Positions 54,449 through 62,864 of a stretch of 64,000 nt of DNA are shown here, in pieces. The first letter of the stretch is position 1, and every line of letters starts with the position of its first letter. Origin of the DNA: Aminobacterium colombiense DSM 12261 (lineage in GTDB: Bacteria > Synergistota > Synergistia > Synergistales > Aminobacteriaceae). The stretch covers positions 496,001 to 560,000 of the forward strand of contig NC_014011.1 in assembly GCF_000025885.1 (NCBI RefSeq), read 5' to 3'. The notes under the pieces are model-generated. The model had not been told where the DNA came from, ran no database searches, and saw only the letters and a list, made by a program, of their open reading frames with translations. The translations under genes were made by a program, and so were the position numbers.

Positions 54449-55363
54449 ATGAAAAGGAATCCGGAAATACCATCCCCAACATCCATTACCTACTATAAAG
54501 GCTCTTTCTCAGTGCTTGCTTCCGCATCTCTTTTAGGATCAGTTGCTATTTTAGCCTTATTTGCCTACAAGGAAAATGTAAATGTGATGACCATGTTGTT
54601 GCTTCGTTTTTCTCTTTCCACGCTTTTTTTATTTCTCTTCTCAATTTGTAAAAAGGGTTATCAATGTGTTTGTGTTGAAAGAAAACAATTTTTACGTCTT
54701 TTCCTTTTAGGCGGAGTATTTTACGCCTTTTTCTGTTTTAGTTATTTTTCATCTATTCAGTACATCCCAGCGTCCTTAGCTGTCCTCATTTTTTATACAT
54801 ATCCAACGTTAGTTGCGATAGTTTCCTCTTTTATCAACAAGGAAAGAATTACTCGCATTGTTGTAATGTCTATTTTCCTGTCTTTTTTCGGGCTGTACTT
54901 TGTTTCGGGGCCTGGCTTGGCATCCGCGAATATAAAGGGACTTCTTTTAGCAGTATGCGCCTCTGTGTTTTATGCTGCCTATGTAATTTATGGTCATTCA
55001 GTAATGAAGGTAACTCCTTTTCATATAACAGTAGCTTATGTTTACCTGTGTGCCACTATTTCTTATGGCATTGGTGGATTATTGGCACAGAATGTGGTTT
55101 TGCCACGTACTTTTTCTGCCTGGTTTTATGTTTTTCTTGTGTCTTTCATTTCTGTTTGTGGATTTATTACTTTCTTCATAGGAGTTAAGCTTACTACTCC
55201 TACTGTTGCTTCTATTCTTAGCATGGTCGAACCCCTTGTGACTGTGCTTCTTTCAGTGATATTTTTTCAAGATCGACTGTCCCTTATGCAGGGCATAGGA
55301 GGGGGTCTTGTTCTTTTAGGGGCACTTCTCATCATTTTGAAAAATCGCATTGAAAAAAGATAG
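54449..55363 (+). CDS. EamA/DMT-superfamily exporter, copy 2
   Basis: 304 residues, ten helices, paralogue of 18439-19347 (shared KLTTPTVASILSMVEPLVTV). Substrate unknown; family members export amino acids and related compounds. Confidence 0.9.
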   Translation: MKRNPEIPSPTSITYYKGSFSVLASASLLGSVAILALFAYKENVNVMTMLLLRFSLSTLFLFLFSICKKGYQCVCVERKQFLRLFLLGGVFYAFFCFSYFSSIQYIPASLAVLIFYTYPTLVAIVSSFINKERITRIVVMSIFLSFFGLYFVSGPGLASANIKGLLLAVCASVFYAAYVIYGHSVMKVTPFHITVAYVYLCATISYGIGGLLAQNVVLPRTFSAWFYVFLVSFISVCGFITFFIGVKLTTPTVASILSMVEPLVTVLLSVIFFQDRLSLMQGIGGGLVLLGALLIILKNRIEKR

Positions 55364-55400
55364 GTCTCAGAGAATCTTTTCCAAGACCTATCCCTCTTTT
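55359..55400 (+). terminator. Terminator of the exporter gene
   Basis: GATAGGTCT and AGACCTATC around a 16-nt loop, then CCTCTTTT. Starts within the last codons. Confidence 0.75.
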
Positions 55401-55408
55401 ATTGGTTT

Positions 55409-55810
55409 TTATTCTTCTGGCTCCGCTATGGCCGCTACGACTTCCATTTCAATATCAAGCCCATAGTTAATGTCTAAGCCGCAGTAAATACCCCGCGCTG
55501 GTGGAGTGGTGTTTTCAAAATAGCGAGAATATACTTTGTTTACAGCGTCCCATTGATCGGTGCTGCGTATGAAAATAGTGGATTTCACTACATGCTCAAG
55601 GGAGGAGCCATTCGTTTCGAGAAGGGCCTTTATGTTGCGAATAACTAAATCTGTTTGTTCTTCCACAGAGCCTCTGAGGCATTCTCCTGTTTTAGGGTCT
55701 AAAGGAAGCTGCCCTGCTGTGAAAATGAGGTTGCCAATACGAACAGCTGGAGAATAAAAACCTTTTGGTGCAGGTGCATCTGGAGCATGTAAACGGACAG
55801 GTCTCATTGT
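55409..55810 (-). CDS. ridA: RidA-family reactive-intermediate deaminase
   Basis: About 133 residues. The Rid hallmarks include FTAGQLPLDPKTGE and the G-x-CG-near C-terminus (RGIYCGLDIN). Hydrolyses reactive enamines/imines formed by PLP enzymes. The ATG at 55810 has AGGAGG 8 nt before it. Confidence 0.9.
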   Translation of the reverse strand, partial: TMRPVRLHAPDAPAPKGFYSPAVRIGNLIFTAGQLPLDPKTGECLRGSVEEQTDLVIRNIKALLETNGSSLEHVVKSTIFIRSTDQWDAVNKVYSRYFENTTPPARGIYCGLDINYGLDIEMEVVAAIAEPEE

Positions 55811-55998
55811 GCATTCCTCCTTTATGCTAAAAAGTACCCCCATTTTATAAAATTTTTTTACGTTTATATAGCCCTGGCATGTATTGCAAAATCTGTCAAA
55901 AGGCGATGTGGGCAGTGTTTGTTAAAATTTGAATAGAGACCGCAAAGAGGAGTCATCAAGAAATTGTATGGAAAAAGTAACATTTTTAAAGAAAAGTA

Positions 55999-56027
55999 TT
56001 GACAAGAACGGATATACTTTGTAAAGT
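55999..56027 (+). promoter_or_regulatory. Promoter of the 26-residue ORF
   Basis: TTGACA, 17 nt, TAAAGT. Confidence 0.6.
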
Positions 56028-56067
56028 GTTAAGTGTAGTAATTTTATAGGGTATAAGAGGTGTTTTT

Positions 56068-56148
56068 ATGTCATTAGTCATTGTGGTTACGAGTTTCATG
56101 GTAATGCTTTTTTTAGGACTGGCTCTTGGACATCCAGAGAAAATGTAA
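56068..56148 (+). CDS. 26-residue single-pass membrane peptide
   Basis: MSLVIVVTSFMVMLFLGLALGHPEKM: one hydrophobic helix and a short charged end. AGAGGTG lies 5 nt before the ATG; a promoter and a terminator enclose it tightly, so it is a complete independent unit. The size and the end ...PEKM recall the KdpF-type small membrane subunits, but no kdp genes are nearby. Function unknown. Confidence 0.7.
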   Translation: MSLVIVVTSFMVMLFLGLALGHPEKM

Positions 56149-56154
56149 AAAATA

Positions 56155-56180
56155 AGCCGGGCAGATTGGCCCGGCTTTTT
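56155..56180 (+). terminator. Terminator of the 26-residue ORF
   Basis: AGCCGGGC and GCCCGGCT around AGATTG, then TTTTT. Possibly also serves the convergent yeiH. Confidence 0.9.
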
Positions 56181-56193
56181 ATGTATTTGGAAA

Positions 56194-57129
56194 TTAGAGA
56201 CCAAGATGGATAAAACCTAATTTTATTACTGTAAGAGAAAGTAACGAGACGAGAACCCAGAGAGTAACAGCTTTCAACAAAGCACCTTTACCTATCTTTT
56301 TTAGGTCTTCTTTTGTTAATCCGGCGCCTACAAAAAAAAGGGTTCCCACCATGAGTTTTTTCCCTCCTAGTGCCAGCATATTCCAGCATCCATCTGCTTC
56401 TGGCATGAGAGAACGAATAAGTGCTGTGAGCAGAAAACCAAAAAGAAACCAGGGTATTGTAGCCTTACTCTGGTTTTTGTTGAGTTTGGCTCCCAAAAAT
56501 GAAAGGGGAAGAATCCAAAGAGCGCGAGTAAGTTTTACCGTTGTTCCAATGACCAGGGCTTCGGTTCCATAGATGGCGGAAGCTCCAACCACACTGCTTG
56601 TATCGTGGATAGCAAGGGCGGCCCAAATACCAAAGTCGGTCTGGCTTAATTCCATAAAGTGTCCCGCATAGGGAAAGATCAGTAACGCAATTCCATTCAG
56701 TAAAAAGACAACAGCCATAGCCACGGCAGTCTGGGCCTGAGAAGCGCCAATTGCGGGAGACATGGCTGCGATTGCGCTTCCGCCGCATATGGCAGTTCCA
56801 CTATTAATAAGTAAAGAAACATTATGTTCTACCTTGTAGAGTTTTCCAAGAAGCCATCCAAGCAACATGGTCGTAGAAATACTAAAAAATGTGATTCCCA
56901 GGGAAGTATAACCTACTTTTAGAATAACATTGAGTTGCAGCCCAAATCCCAAAAGGATGACGGCGAGCTGAAGTAAGTATTTTGAAAGTTTTCCCGTTAT
57001 ATTCTTCAAAGGGTTTCCCCAAATGAGAGCAATAATGCTGCCTACGCAGAGGGCTAGGGCAGGAGAGTTGAAAGTAAAAGTGAGAATGAGGCCGGTTGCA
57101 ATCCAGAAAAATGGTGACTGAAGGACCAT
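56194..57129 (-). CDS. YeiH-family membrane protein (UPF0324, putative sulfate exporter)
   Basis: About 311 residues, ten helices. Blocks NSGTAICGGSAIAAM and AIHDTSSVVGA are the UPF0324 signature. Linked to a divergent LysR regulator as in many bacteria (yeiH/yeiE). Two adjacent ATG codons; the second (57129) has better spacing from AGGAG. Confidence 0.92.
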   Translation of the reverse strand: MVLQSPFFWIATGLILTFTFNSPALALCVGSIIALIWGNPLKNITGKLSKYLLQLAVILLGFGLQLNVILKVGYTSLGITFFSISTTMLLGWLLGKLYKVEHNVSLLINSGTAICGGSAIAAMSPAIGASQAQTAVAMAVVFLLNGIALLIFPYAGHFMELSQTDFGIWAALAIHDTSSVVGASAIYGTEALVIGTTVKLTRALWILPLSFLGAKLNKNQSKATIPWFLFGFLLTALIRSLMPEADGCWNMLALGGKKLMVGTLFFVGAGLTKEDLKKIGKGALLKAVTLWVLVSLLSLTVIKLGFIHLGL

Positions 57130-57253
57130 CATGAACTCCTTTGTTTAAATTTGTTGCAATGCAGTGTAATACTATAACCATGATTGGTTGTTGATTCCAG
57201 CTTATTATTATGATAACTTCAATCAATAAAATTGATAACGCTGGAGGCCTTTA

Positions 57254-58150
57254 ATGGAATCAGTAACGTTGAGGCAGCTTGAAATATTTGTTTATATTGC
57301 TCAGTTTGAGAATATGACAGCGGCATCCAAAAAGCTTTTTTTAACACAATCTGCTGTGAGTATGTCACTGAAAGAGCTAGAGAAAACGCTCGGGGGATCT
57401 GTTTTTCATAGAGTGGGAAGAGGGTTGATCCTCAACGATCGTGGGCGTGCTCTCTTGCCAAAGGCAAAAAATATTTTAGCATCGGTAAAAGATTTAGTGG
57501 ATATGGCTCACAATACGGAAAAAGCTCTTATGGGAGAACTTATGATCGGGTGCAGTACGACTATAGGAAATTATTTTTTCCCCACACGCTTAAAATTATT
57601 CTGCGATGAACATCCGCAGGTAAGAATTACATTAAATGTAGGCAACACGCGAGAGATTGCCAAGCTTGTGCGAGAAGGAATTCTTGATATCGGTCTCGTC
57701 GAAGGGATTGTAGAAGAAAGGGATCTTGATGAAAAAGAGTGGGTTAAGGATGTGTTGGTAGTTATAGCATCTCCAGAACATCCTTTTGCTTGTCGCTCCA
57801 TGGTTCCAATGGCAGAAATGATAGAGGAGCAATGGGTATTGAGAGAGCGTGGGTCTGGGACGCTTAGCTCTTTCGAAGCACTTCTTGCCAGTAAAAACTT
57901 GCGTTTCCCCTATGTGCAGGAGATTGGGCATACCGAGGCCATTAAGCGAGTGGTGGAAGCTGGTATGGGGATGAGCTGCCTTTCCCGTTTGGCAGTTGAA
58001 CAGGAATTGCGAGAGGGGAGTCTTGTTGAAATCCCAACAGATATAGAGATTTCTCGGTGGTTCAGAATAATTTCGCTGCCTGAAGAACATAGAAGCAGGT
58101 TATTTAACTATATGATGAAATGGCTCTTTTCTTTTGCCTCCGTAAAGTAA
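57254..58150 (+). CDS. LysR-family regulator, YeiE/CysL-like
   Basis: 298 residues. N-terminal helix-turn-helix (FENMTAASKKLFLTQSAVSMSL), effector domain following. Transcribed away from yeiH, sharing a 120-bp intergenic region with a partial dyad CAATCAATAAAATTGAT, likely a LysR box. Probably activates yeiH in response to a sulfur or amino compound. Confidence 0.92.
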   Translation: MESVTLRQLEIFVYIAQFENMTAASKKLFLTQSAVSMSLKELEKTLGGSVFHRVGRGLILNDRGRALLPKAKNILASVKDLVDMAHNTEKALMGELMIGCSTTIGNYFFPTRLKLFCDEHPQVRITLNVGNTREIAKLVREGILDIGLVEGIVEERDLDEKEWVKDVLVVIASPEHPFACRSMVPMAEMIEEQWVLRERGSGTLSSFEALLASKNLRFPYVQEIGHTEAIKRVVEAGMGMSCLSRLAVEQELREGSLVEIPTDIEISRWFRIISLPEEHRSRLFNYMMKWLFSFASVK

Positions 58151-58155
58151 GGAAA

Positions 58156-58200
58156 AAGCGGCGCCTTTTATAGAAGGGAAAAAAGGCGCCGCTTCTGTTT
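58156..58200. terminator. Bidirectional terminator
   Basis: AAGCGGCGCCTTTT and its complement around 11 nt, then a T-rich end. Between the LysR gene and convergent trpB. Confidence 0.9.
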
Positions 58201-58203
58201 CTT

Positions 58204-59382
58204 TCACACTAAAAGAGGTAGTACAGTATCCATATCTTTATCTCCCCGTCCAGAAAGGTTTACAAGCACGGTCTGGTCTTTCGCCAATGCAGGAAGAAGT
58301 TTAAATGCATAGGCAAGGGCATGAGAGCTTTCTAGGGCAGGAATAATTCCTTCCTTATTGCTGAGGAGTTTGAAAGCATCGATAGCTTCTTCATCTGTCA
58401 CAGATTTATAGTCTACCCGTCCAATATCCTTAAGATAGGCATGCTCCGGTCCGACCCCTGGATAATCAAGGCCTGCCGATATGGAATAAACTTCGGCTGG
58501 TTCCCCGTTTTCTTTTGAAAGGACGTAGCTTTTAAAACCATGGATAATGTTTGGCTGACCAACAGAAAGAGTTGCGGCATGTTCTCCGGTAGCAAGGCCT
58601 TTCCCAGCAGGTTCCACTCCTATGATTTTAACTTCAGAGTCATCCAGGAATCCACTGAAAAGCCCGATGGCGTTGCTTCCTCCGCCAACACAGGCAATGG
58701 CGTAATCCGGGAGTTTTTGTTCCCGCTCTAAGAATTGAGAGCGAGCTTCTTTGCCTATGATACTTTGAAAATCACGGACCATAGTGGGGTAGGGATGGGG
58801 TCCCACTGCCGAACCGAGCAGATAAAAAGTATCAGGCTGTTCTGCAAAGGCTTTTAATGCAGCGTCTACTGCTTCTTTCAGAGTCTTTTGTCCATCCTGC
58901 ACGGCAACTATTTCAGTTCCGAGAACTTTCATTCGTGCCACATTTGGTGCCTGTCTTGCTACATCGACGGCTCCCATATAGACTGTGCATTTCATTCCCA
59001 TAAGGGCTGCCACTGTGGCACTGGCGGTGCCATGCATTCCAGCCCCTGTTTCTGCTATGAGTTCATTTTTACCCATGCGGCGAGCTAGAAGAGCCTGTCC
59101 TAAGGCATTGTTGATTTTATGGGCCCCTGTATGATTTAGATCTTCACGTTTAAGAAACAGACGGCCTCCTCCAAAGTGACGGGAGATATTCTTACACTCT
59201 GTTAAGGCCGATGGCCTCCCCACATACTCCTTTAGAACAGTAATGAATTCATTGCTGAACGAAGGATCTTTTTTTGCCTCTTCATATGCTTCCTCAAGCT
59301 CATCAAGGCGTACTTGAAGTGCTTCCGGAACGAAACTGCCGCCGTACTCTCCAAAATATCCTTTTCTGTTTTTCTGTATCAT
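58204..59382 (-). CDS. trpB: Tryptophan synthase beta chain (TrpB)
   Basis: 392 residues. PLP lysine in [25 protein letters not shown], and GGGSNAIG. Makes tryptophan from indole and serine. No trpA or other trp genes adjoin, so it probably salvages free indole. AAGGAGG is upstream. Expression depends on a leader attenuator. Confidence 0.95.
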   Translation of the reverse strand: MIQKNRKGYFGEYGGSFVPEALQVRLDELEEAYEEAKKDPSFSNEFITVLKEYVGRPSALTECKNISRHFGGGRLFLKREDLNHTGAHKINNALGQALLARRMGKNELIAETGAGMHGTASATVAALMGMKCTVYMGAVDVARQAPNVARMKVLGTEIVAVQDGQKTLKEAVDAALKAFAEQPDTFYLLGSAVGPHPYPTMVRDFQSIIGKEARSQFLEREQKLPDYAIACVGGGSNAIGLFSGFLDDSEVKIIGVEPAGKGLATGEHAATLSVGQPNIIHGFKSYVLSKENGEPAEVYSISAGLDYPGVGPEHAYLKDIGRVDYKSVTDEEAIDAFKLLSNKEGIIPALESSHALAYAFKLLPALAKDQTVLVNLSGRGDKDMDTVLPLLV

Positions 59383-59425
59383 GAGTAATTCCTCCTTAAA
59401 CTGTATGTTTTATGGGTCTGTTTAT

Positions 59426-59458
59426 AAAAAAAGGCTTCTCTCAACGTTGAGAGAAGCC
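59426..59458 (-). terminator. Second terminator immediately upstream of trpB
   Basis: GGCTTCTCTC and GAGAGAAGCC around AACGTT, then seven T on the minus strand. Ends 44 nt before the trpB start, so transcription must pass it. Confidence 0.8.
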
Positions 59459-59499
59459 CACTTTTTCTTTTCGTTAATAGTGTAACTGAACTAGGTAAA

Positions 59500-59536
59500 G
59501 AAAAAGGGGCTGGGGGTTTTAGGCCCCGCAGCCCCT
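59500..59536 (-). terminator. Trp attenuator terminator
   Basis: Minus strand: AGGGGCTG-C-GGGG pairs with CCCC-CAGCCCCT, loop CCTAAAA-like, then TTTTT. Alternative pairing of its 5' arm (CTGCGG) with the preceding CCGCAG gives an anti-terminator. Confidence 0.88.
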
Positions 59537-59564
59537 GAAAGGTCAGGTCAAACCTGCGGCGGCG

Positions 59565-59633
59565 CTAGCTGCGCCACCACCAGAACATACCCGTTAAATT
59601 TAAGCCGGTGAGATTATCATCATATTTTTTCAT
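59565..59633 (-). CDS. trpL: Tryptophan leader peptide
   Basis: 22 residues ending in GMFWWWRS: three consecutive Trp codons just before the stop. A hairpin GGTGGCGC-AGCTA-GCGCCGCC covers the Trp and stop codons, with the attenuator further down. The full classic 1:2, 2:3, 3:4 arrangement is present. No clear Shine-Dalgarno precedes the ATG; with the promoter below, the mRNA could begin at the ATG (leaderless). Confidence 0.88.
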   Translation of the reverse strand: MKKYDDNLTGLNLTGMFWWWRS

Positions 59634-59639
59634 GAGTGA

Positions 59640-59669
59640 ACCATACCAATTGGAAGGTGTTTTTGTCAA
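59640..59669 (-). promoter_or_regulatory. Promoter of trpL-trpB
   Basis: Minus strand TTGACA, 18-nt spacer, TATGGT. Confidence 0.6.
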
Positions 59670-59718
59670 GAGGGCAATAACTAGTTATTGTAGGTGGGCT
59701 AGAGCTGAAAACAAGAAA

Positions 59719-59756
59719 GGCCGCTCGAAAAGCTAAAGGCAGCTTCTCGGGCGGCC
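59719..59756 (-). terminator. Terminator after the 43-residue ORF
   Basis: GGCCGC...AAGCT pairs with AGCTT...GCGGCC with two imperfect positions; T-rich on the minus strand beyond. Confidence 0.75.
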
Positions 59757-59773
59757 AACGATAGGAGTAACCG

Positions 59774-59905
59774 CTATCGTCGTTCATTGTTCAACGCATC
59801 TTCATAAGCAAAGGGGAGGCCCTCAAGGTCAAATTCATTTTCTTGAGGATCATAAACGTTCTTTCTTGTACGGATGTTCTTTTCAGTACTTGCCTCTTTT
59901 AGCAT
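59774..59905 (-). CDS. 43-residue charged protein downstream of the aryl-CoA ligase
   Basis: MLKEASTEKNIRTRKNVYDP...EDALNNERR, soluble and strongly charged. AAGGAGG lies 8 nt before the ATG. It sits between the ligase end (26 bp upstream) and a terminator, so it is the last cistron of the same mRNA. Family not recognised. Confidence 0.65.
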   Translation of the reverse strand: MLKEASTEKNIRTRKNVYDPQENEFDLEGLPFAYEDALNNERR

Positions 59906-59930
59906 GTTTTGTTCCTCCTTGTATTTTTTA

Positions 59931-61182
59931 TCAGGCTACATGAAGTACTCGAAGAGCCTTGCCTTCGTTTCTGCCGAGAGCTTCAGGGGCTTCTATGCGC
60001 ACGTCCACTCGAATTCCTAAATGTTCTTTTAAGCAATGGGATGTTCTTGTTCTCAGCTTTTCCATCTCAGATGCTGGCTGAAAGAAGAGAGACAGATTCG
60101 CATACTACAGTTAAATCGGGCATGCCTTGTTTGTGATCCACATCTAATCGGTAATGAAGAGAAATACCTTTAACGTCGGCCAAAGCCGCTTCTACTTGTG
60201 AAGGGAAAATATTTACTCCGCGAATAATTAGCATGTCATCATTACGACCAGTCACTCTGGCTATTCTTTTTCCGTGTCGGCCACAAGGACATGGCTCAGA
60301 TATGAGAGAGGTTAAGTCGCGAGTTCTGTATCGGATTAAAGGAAAGGCTTCTTTTGTCATGGTAGTGATGACAAGTTCTCCGAACTCACCATCAAGAAGG
60401 GTTTTACCATTCTCAGCATTAACAGTTTCAGCGAAAAAATGGGTTTCATTAAAGTGCATGCCTCGTTTCGCTCCACATTCCATGGCAACTCCCGGGCCTA
60501 AAATCTCAGAAAGGCCATATGAGTTGATTACGGTAACGCCGAGCATTTCTTCTATCTGACTTCCCATATCTTCTGTCCATGCTTCCCCACCCAAGATAGC
60601 GAGACGAAGATGAAGGCGGGATATTAAGCTTTCCTTTGCCACTCTTTCTGCAAGGTAGAGGGCATAAGATGGAGTGCTTGTAAAGACTGTTGTATGTGCG
60701 TCTTCCATCAGCATAAGCTGTCTATCTGTGAAACCTCCTCCCGATGGGATAACCATAGCTCCCAGCTTTTCAGCCCCATAATGGAACCCCAATGCTCCAG
60801 TAAATAGACCGTAGCCGAGGATAATTTGAAATACGTCATTGGGGGCAACTCCTGCTGTGGCGAGACATTCTGCCATACACTCTTTCCAGATATCAATATC
60901 TTTTTGTGTATAGGGAACGAAGGTAGGTTTGCCTGTAGTACCTGAGGATGCATGAAGCCGAACTACCTGTTCGCGTGGACATGCGAGCATGCCTAAGGGA
61001 TAAGAATCCCTTAGGTCTTGTTTTGTAGTAAAAGGCAGTTTTTTAAAATCATCAATAGATTGAATGTCATCTGGAGAAATCCCAGCCACTTCCATTTTTT
61101 GTCTGTAAGAGCCTTGTGCATTCCAGACACGATGTACCATATTTTGAAGTCTTAAGAGTGTTGCCTGTTCATGAGAACCCAT
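59931..61182 (-). pseudogene. paaK: Phenylacetate-CoA ligase (AMP-forming), C-terminal frameshift
   Basis: The open frame from ATG 61182 (MGSHEQATLL, GGTGGAG upstream) runs to TGA at 60067. It has the AMP-binding motif LHASSGTTGKPTFVPYT and RYRTRDLTS of PaaK ligases, which activate phenylacetate or other aryl acids with ATP and CoA. In the frame shifted by one base the sequence then continues as ASEMEKLRTR...GIRVDVRIEAPEALGRNEGKALRVLHVA, which is the normal C-terminus with its EGKA end. One extra base in the T/C run around 60080 accounts for it. Either a mutation that trims the last 46 residues or a sequence error; the protein may still be partly active. Confidence 0.85.
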
Positions 61183-61220
61183 AACAATCTCCACCTTTCT
61201 AGTTTTAGGGAATAAAAAAT

Positions 61221-61260
61221 AAAAAAAGGGCCGGGTTCCCATTCTAAGGGAACCCGGCCC
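61221..61260 (-). terminator. Attenuator terminator upstream of the aryl-CoA ligase
   Basis: Minus strand GGGCCGGGTTCCC pairs with GGGAACCCGGCCC (13 bp, perfect), loop of 7 nt, then seven T. Confidence 0.92.
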
Positions 61261-61278
61261 TGTAAAGGCCACAGACGC

Positions 61279-61365
61279 CTAAGCGCTGGCCCTCCAGTGG
61301 GGTCCCTCGCTGGCGTAATAATACTCAAAGAAACAGTTGGAAGAAGCGATAACATCTAAGAACAT
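61279..61365 (-). CDS. Aromatic leader peptide (Phe/Tyr/Trp)
   Basis: 28 residues: ATG after GGAGG (8-nt spacing), then ...NCFFEYYYASEGPHWRASA. Two Phe, three Tyr in a row and a Trp lie at a suitable distance from an intrinsic terminator. GGGACCC within it can pair with the GGGTTCC arm of the terminator, giving a possible anti-terminator. Confidence 0.88.
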   Translation of the reverse strand: MFLDVIASSNCFFEYYYASEGPHWRASA

Positions 61366-61400
61366 CCTAATAGCCTCCAAACTGTCCAAATTTTGCAACA

Positions 61401-61429
61401 CTTATATCACGATGGGAGAGGGAAGTCAA
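61401..61429 (-). promoter_or_regulatory. Promoter of the aryl-CoA ligase leader
   Basis: Minus strand TTGACT, 17-nt spacer, TATAAG. Confidence 0.75.
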
Positions 61430-61431
61430 AT

Positions 61432-61660
61432 TTAGCGCGAGTCCTTGTCATTGAGCCGCAAATTTTACATTTAGATGAGCCGTTCTGTGCTCTTGATATG
61501 AAAGGGGGGGAAAGAATGCGCAACTGCATGATGAGCCTGAGAAAAAAATGGGGATAACAGTTTTGCATGTAACTCACGATATAGAAGATGTCCGAACCTT
61601 AGCGACGACCCATGTTGTTGTTATTCATGACGGATAGATTTTTCAAAAGGGGAAGTCTGA
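61432..61660 (+). pseudogene. ABC-transporter ATPase fragment
   Basis: Reads LARVLVIEPQILHLDEPFCALD (Walker B and D-loop), then in another frame GITVLHVTHDIEDVRTLATTHVVVIHDG. The N-terminal Walker A half is missing, one frameshift near 61550 and an in-frame TAG are present. A remnant of a molybdate/polyamine-type ATPase. Confidence 0.75.
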
Positions 61661-61766
61661 CGACAAAGTTCTACGACCAGACACTATCCCCTGACTGTTT
61701 CGGTCAACGTAACGGAAAGTACAGATTAGTTTGTGGATTTGGAGAGTTCTGCCAGAGGTGTGTTTT

Positions 61767-62864
61767 TTACTTTAAAGAAAGACATGCCAAAGTTTCTACA
61801 TGGTATGTGTTTGGAAAGAAGTCGTAAGGGGTAATATGCTTTATTTTATACCCTTCTTTTTCCATATACAGAAGGTCACGGCCTAATGTTCCTGCGCTGC
61901 ATGAGAGATAGGCTATACGTGAAGGGCGCGCTTTTAAGGCGAGCCATTGTCGAACGTCAGATTCTATACCTGTTCGAGGTGGGTTGAGGTAGGCTAGCCT
62001 TTCATAGCCCTCTATGGTTTCGATCCATTGAGCCAGTTGAGGTATTCGTTGGCTGCATGTTCCTCGCAAAAGGAGAGCTCCCGGAGCGTTGCTACCAGCG
62101 CTTTCAATGGCCTCTGCAGATGTTTCGACTCCAACTGTGTGACATCCCTTGCCAATCCATCGTTTGAGACTTGCTCCACTGCCGCAATAAAGGTCTATGA
62201 CCCCCTCTTTTTCTTTTGGAGAAAGAAAAGCTTCAGCCTCGTCAAGAGAACGGGCGTATAGATCTGGAATAAGTTGCTGGAAGGCCGTTGGCCCGTATAT
62301 AAGCCCCAGTTCATTATATGAACGAGGCTTTCCCCAAAGCAGCTGCCAGGCTCCACGTCCGAAGAGCCTTCGCCCTGCACTTGGATGCATATGGAGCCAC
62401 AATCCTTCCAGTCCTGTTTGAGCCAGTGCCTCCTGTTTGTATTTTAACCAGTTGAGGTCAGGTGTTTCGTGAGTTTTTAGAATAAGGGTTCCTTGCCTGC
62501 CAGCCTGTACGTAGATTGAAAGTGGGAAAAGAGGGAAGGGGGGCAAGTATTGCTCAAGCCACGAGAGAGTCAGGCGAACCCCTTCAGAATGAATAGGACA
62601 CTCCTTCAACGAGATGATCTCGTCTTTTACCTTCATTCCGAAGACCCAGTCTGAAGAATTCCATTGAGCTGCAAGACTCACTTTATTTCGATATCCCCAG
62701 CGCTGTTCTGGGGCAGGAGAAAGAATGGGGTTAATAAGATGACTCCATTGATGAAGGCTTTGTTTTAACCAGGCTTCTTTTTGTTTCTCGCTTTCTTCAT
62801 GGGTCATCCATCGATGGGCACAAGCTCTGCATTTTTCATTACAACCGATAGGAAGCTTTTTCAT
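61767..62864 (-). CDS. RNA uracil-5-methyltransferase, TrmA/RlmD (RumA) family
   Basis: 365 residues. N-terminal CNEKCRAC Cys group (Fe-S or zinc), SAM fold DLYCGSGASL, DPP-like YLNPPRTG, and the catalytic Cys motif YLSCSAGTLGRDL. Methylates a uridine in rRNA or tRNA; which one cannot be told. Confidence 0.9.
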   Translation of the reverse strand: MKKLPIGCNEKCRACAHRWMTHEESEKQKEAWLKQSLHQWSHLINPILSPAPEQRWGYRNKVSLAAQWNSSDWVFGMKVKDEIISLKECPIHSEGVRLTLSWLEQYLPPFPLFPLSIYVQAGRQGTLILKTHETPDLNWLKYKQEALAQTGLEGLWLHMHPSAGRRLFGRGAWQLLWGKPRSYNELGLIYGPTAFQQLIPDLYARSLDEAEAFLSPKEKEGVIDLYCGSGASLKRWIGKGCHTVGVETSAEAIESAGSNAPGALLLRGTCSQRIPQLAQWIETIEGYERLAYLNPPRTGIESDVRQWLALKARPSRIAYLSCSAGTLGRDLLYMEKEGYKIKHITPYDFFPNTYHVETLACLSLK

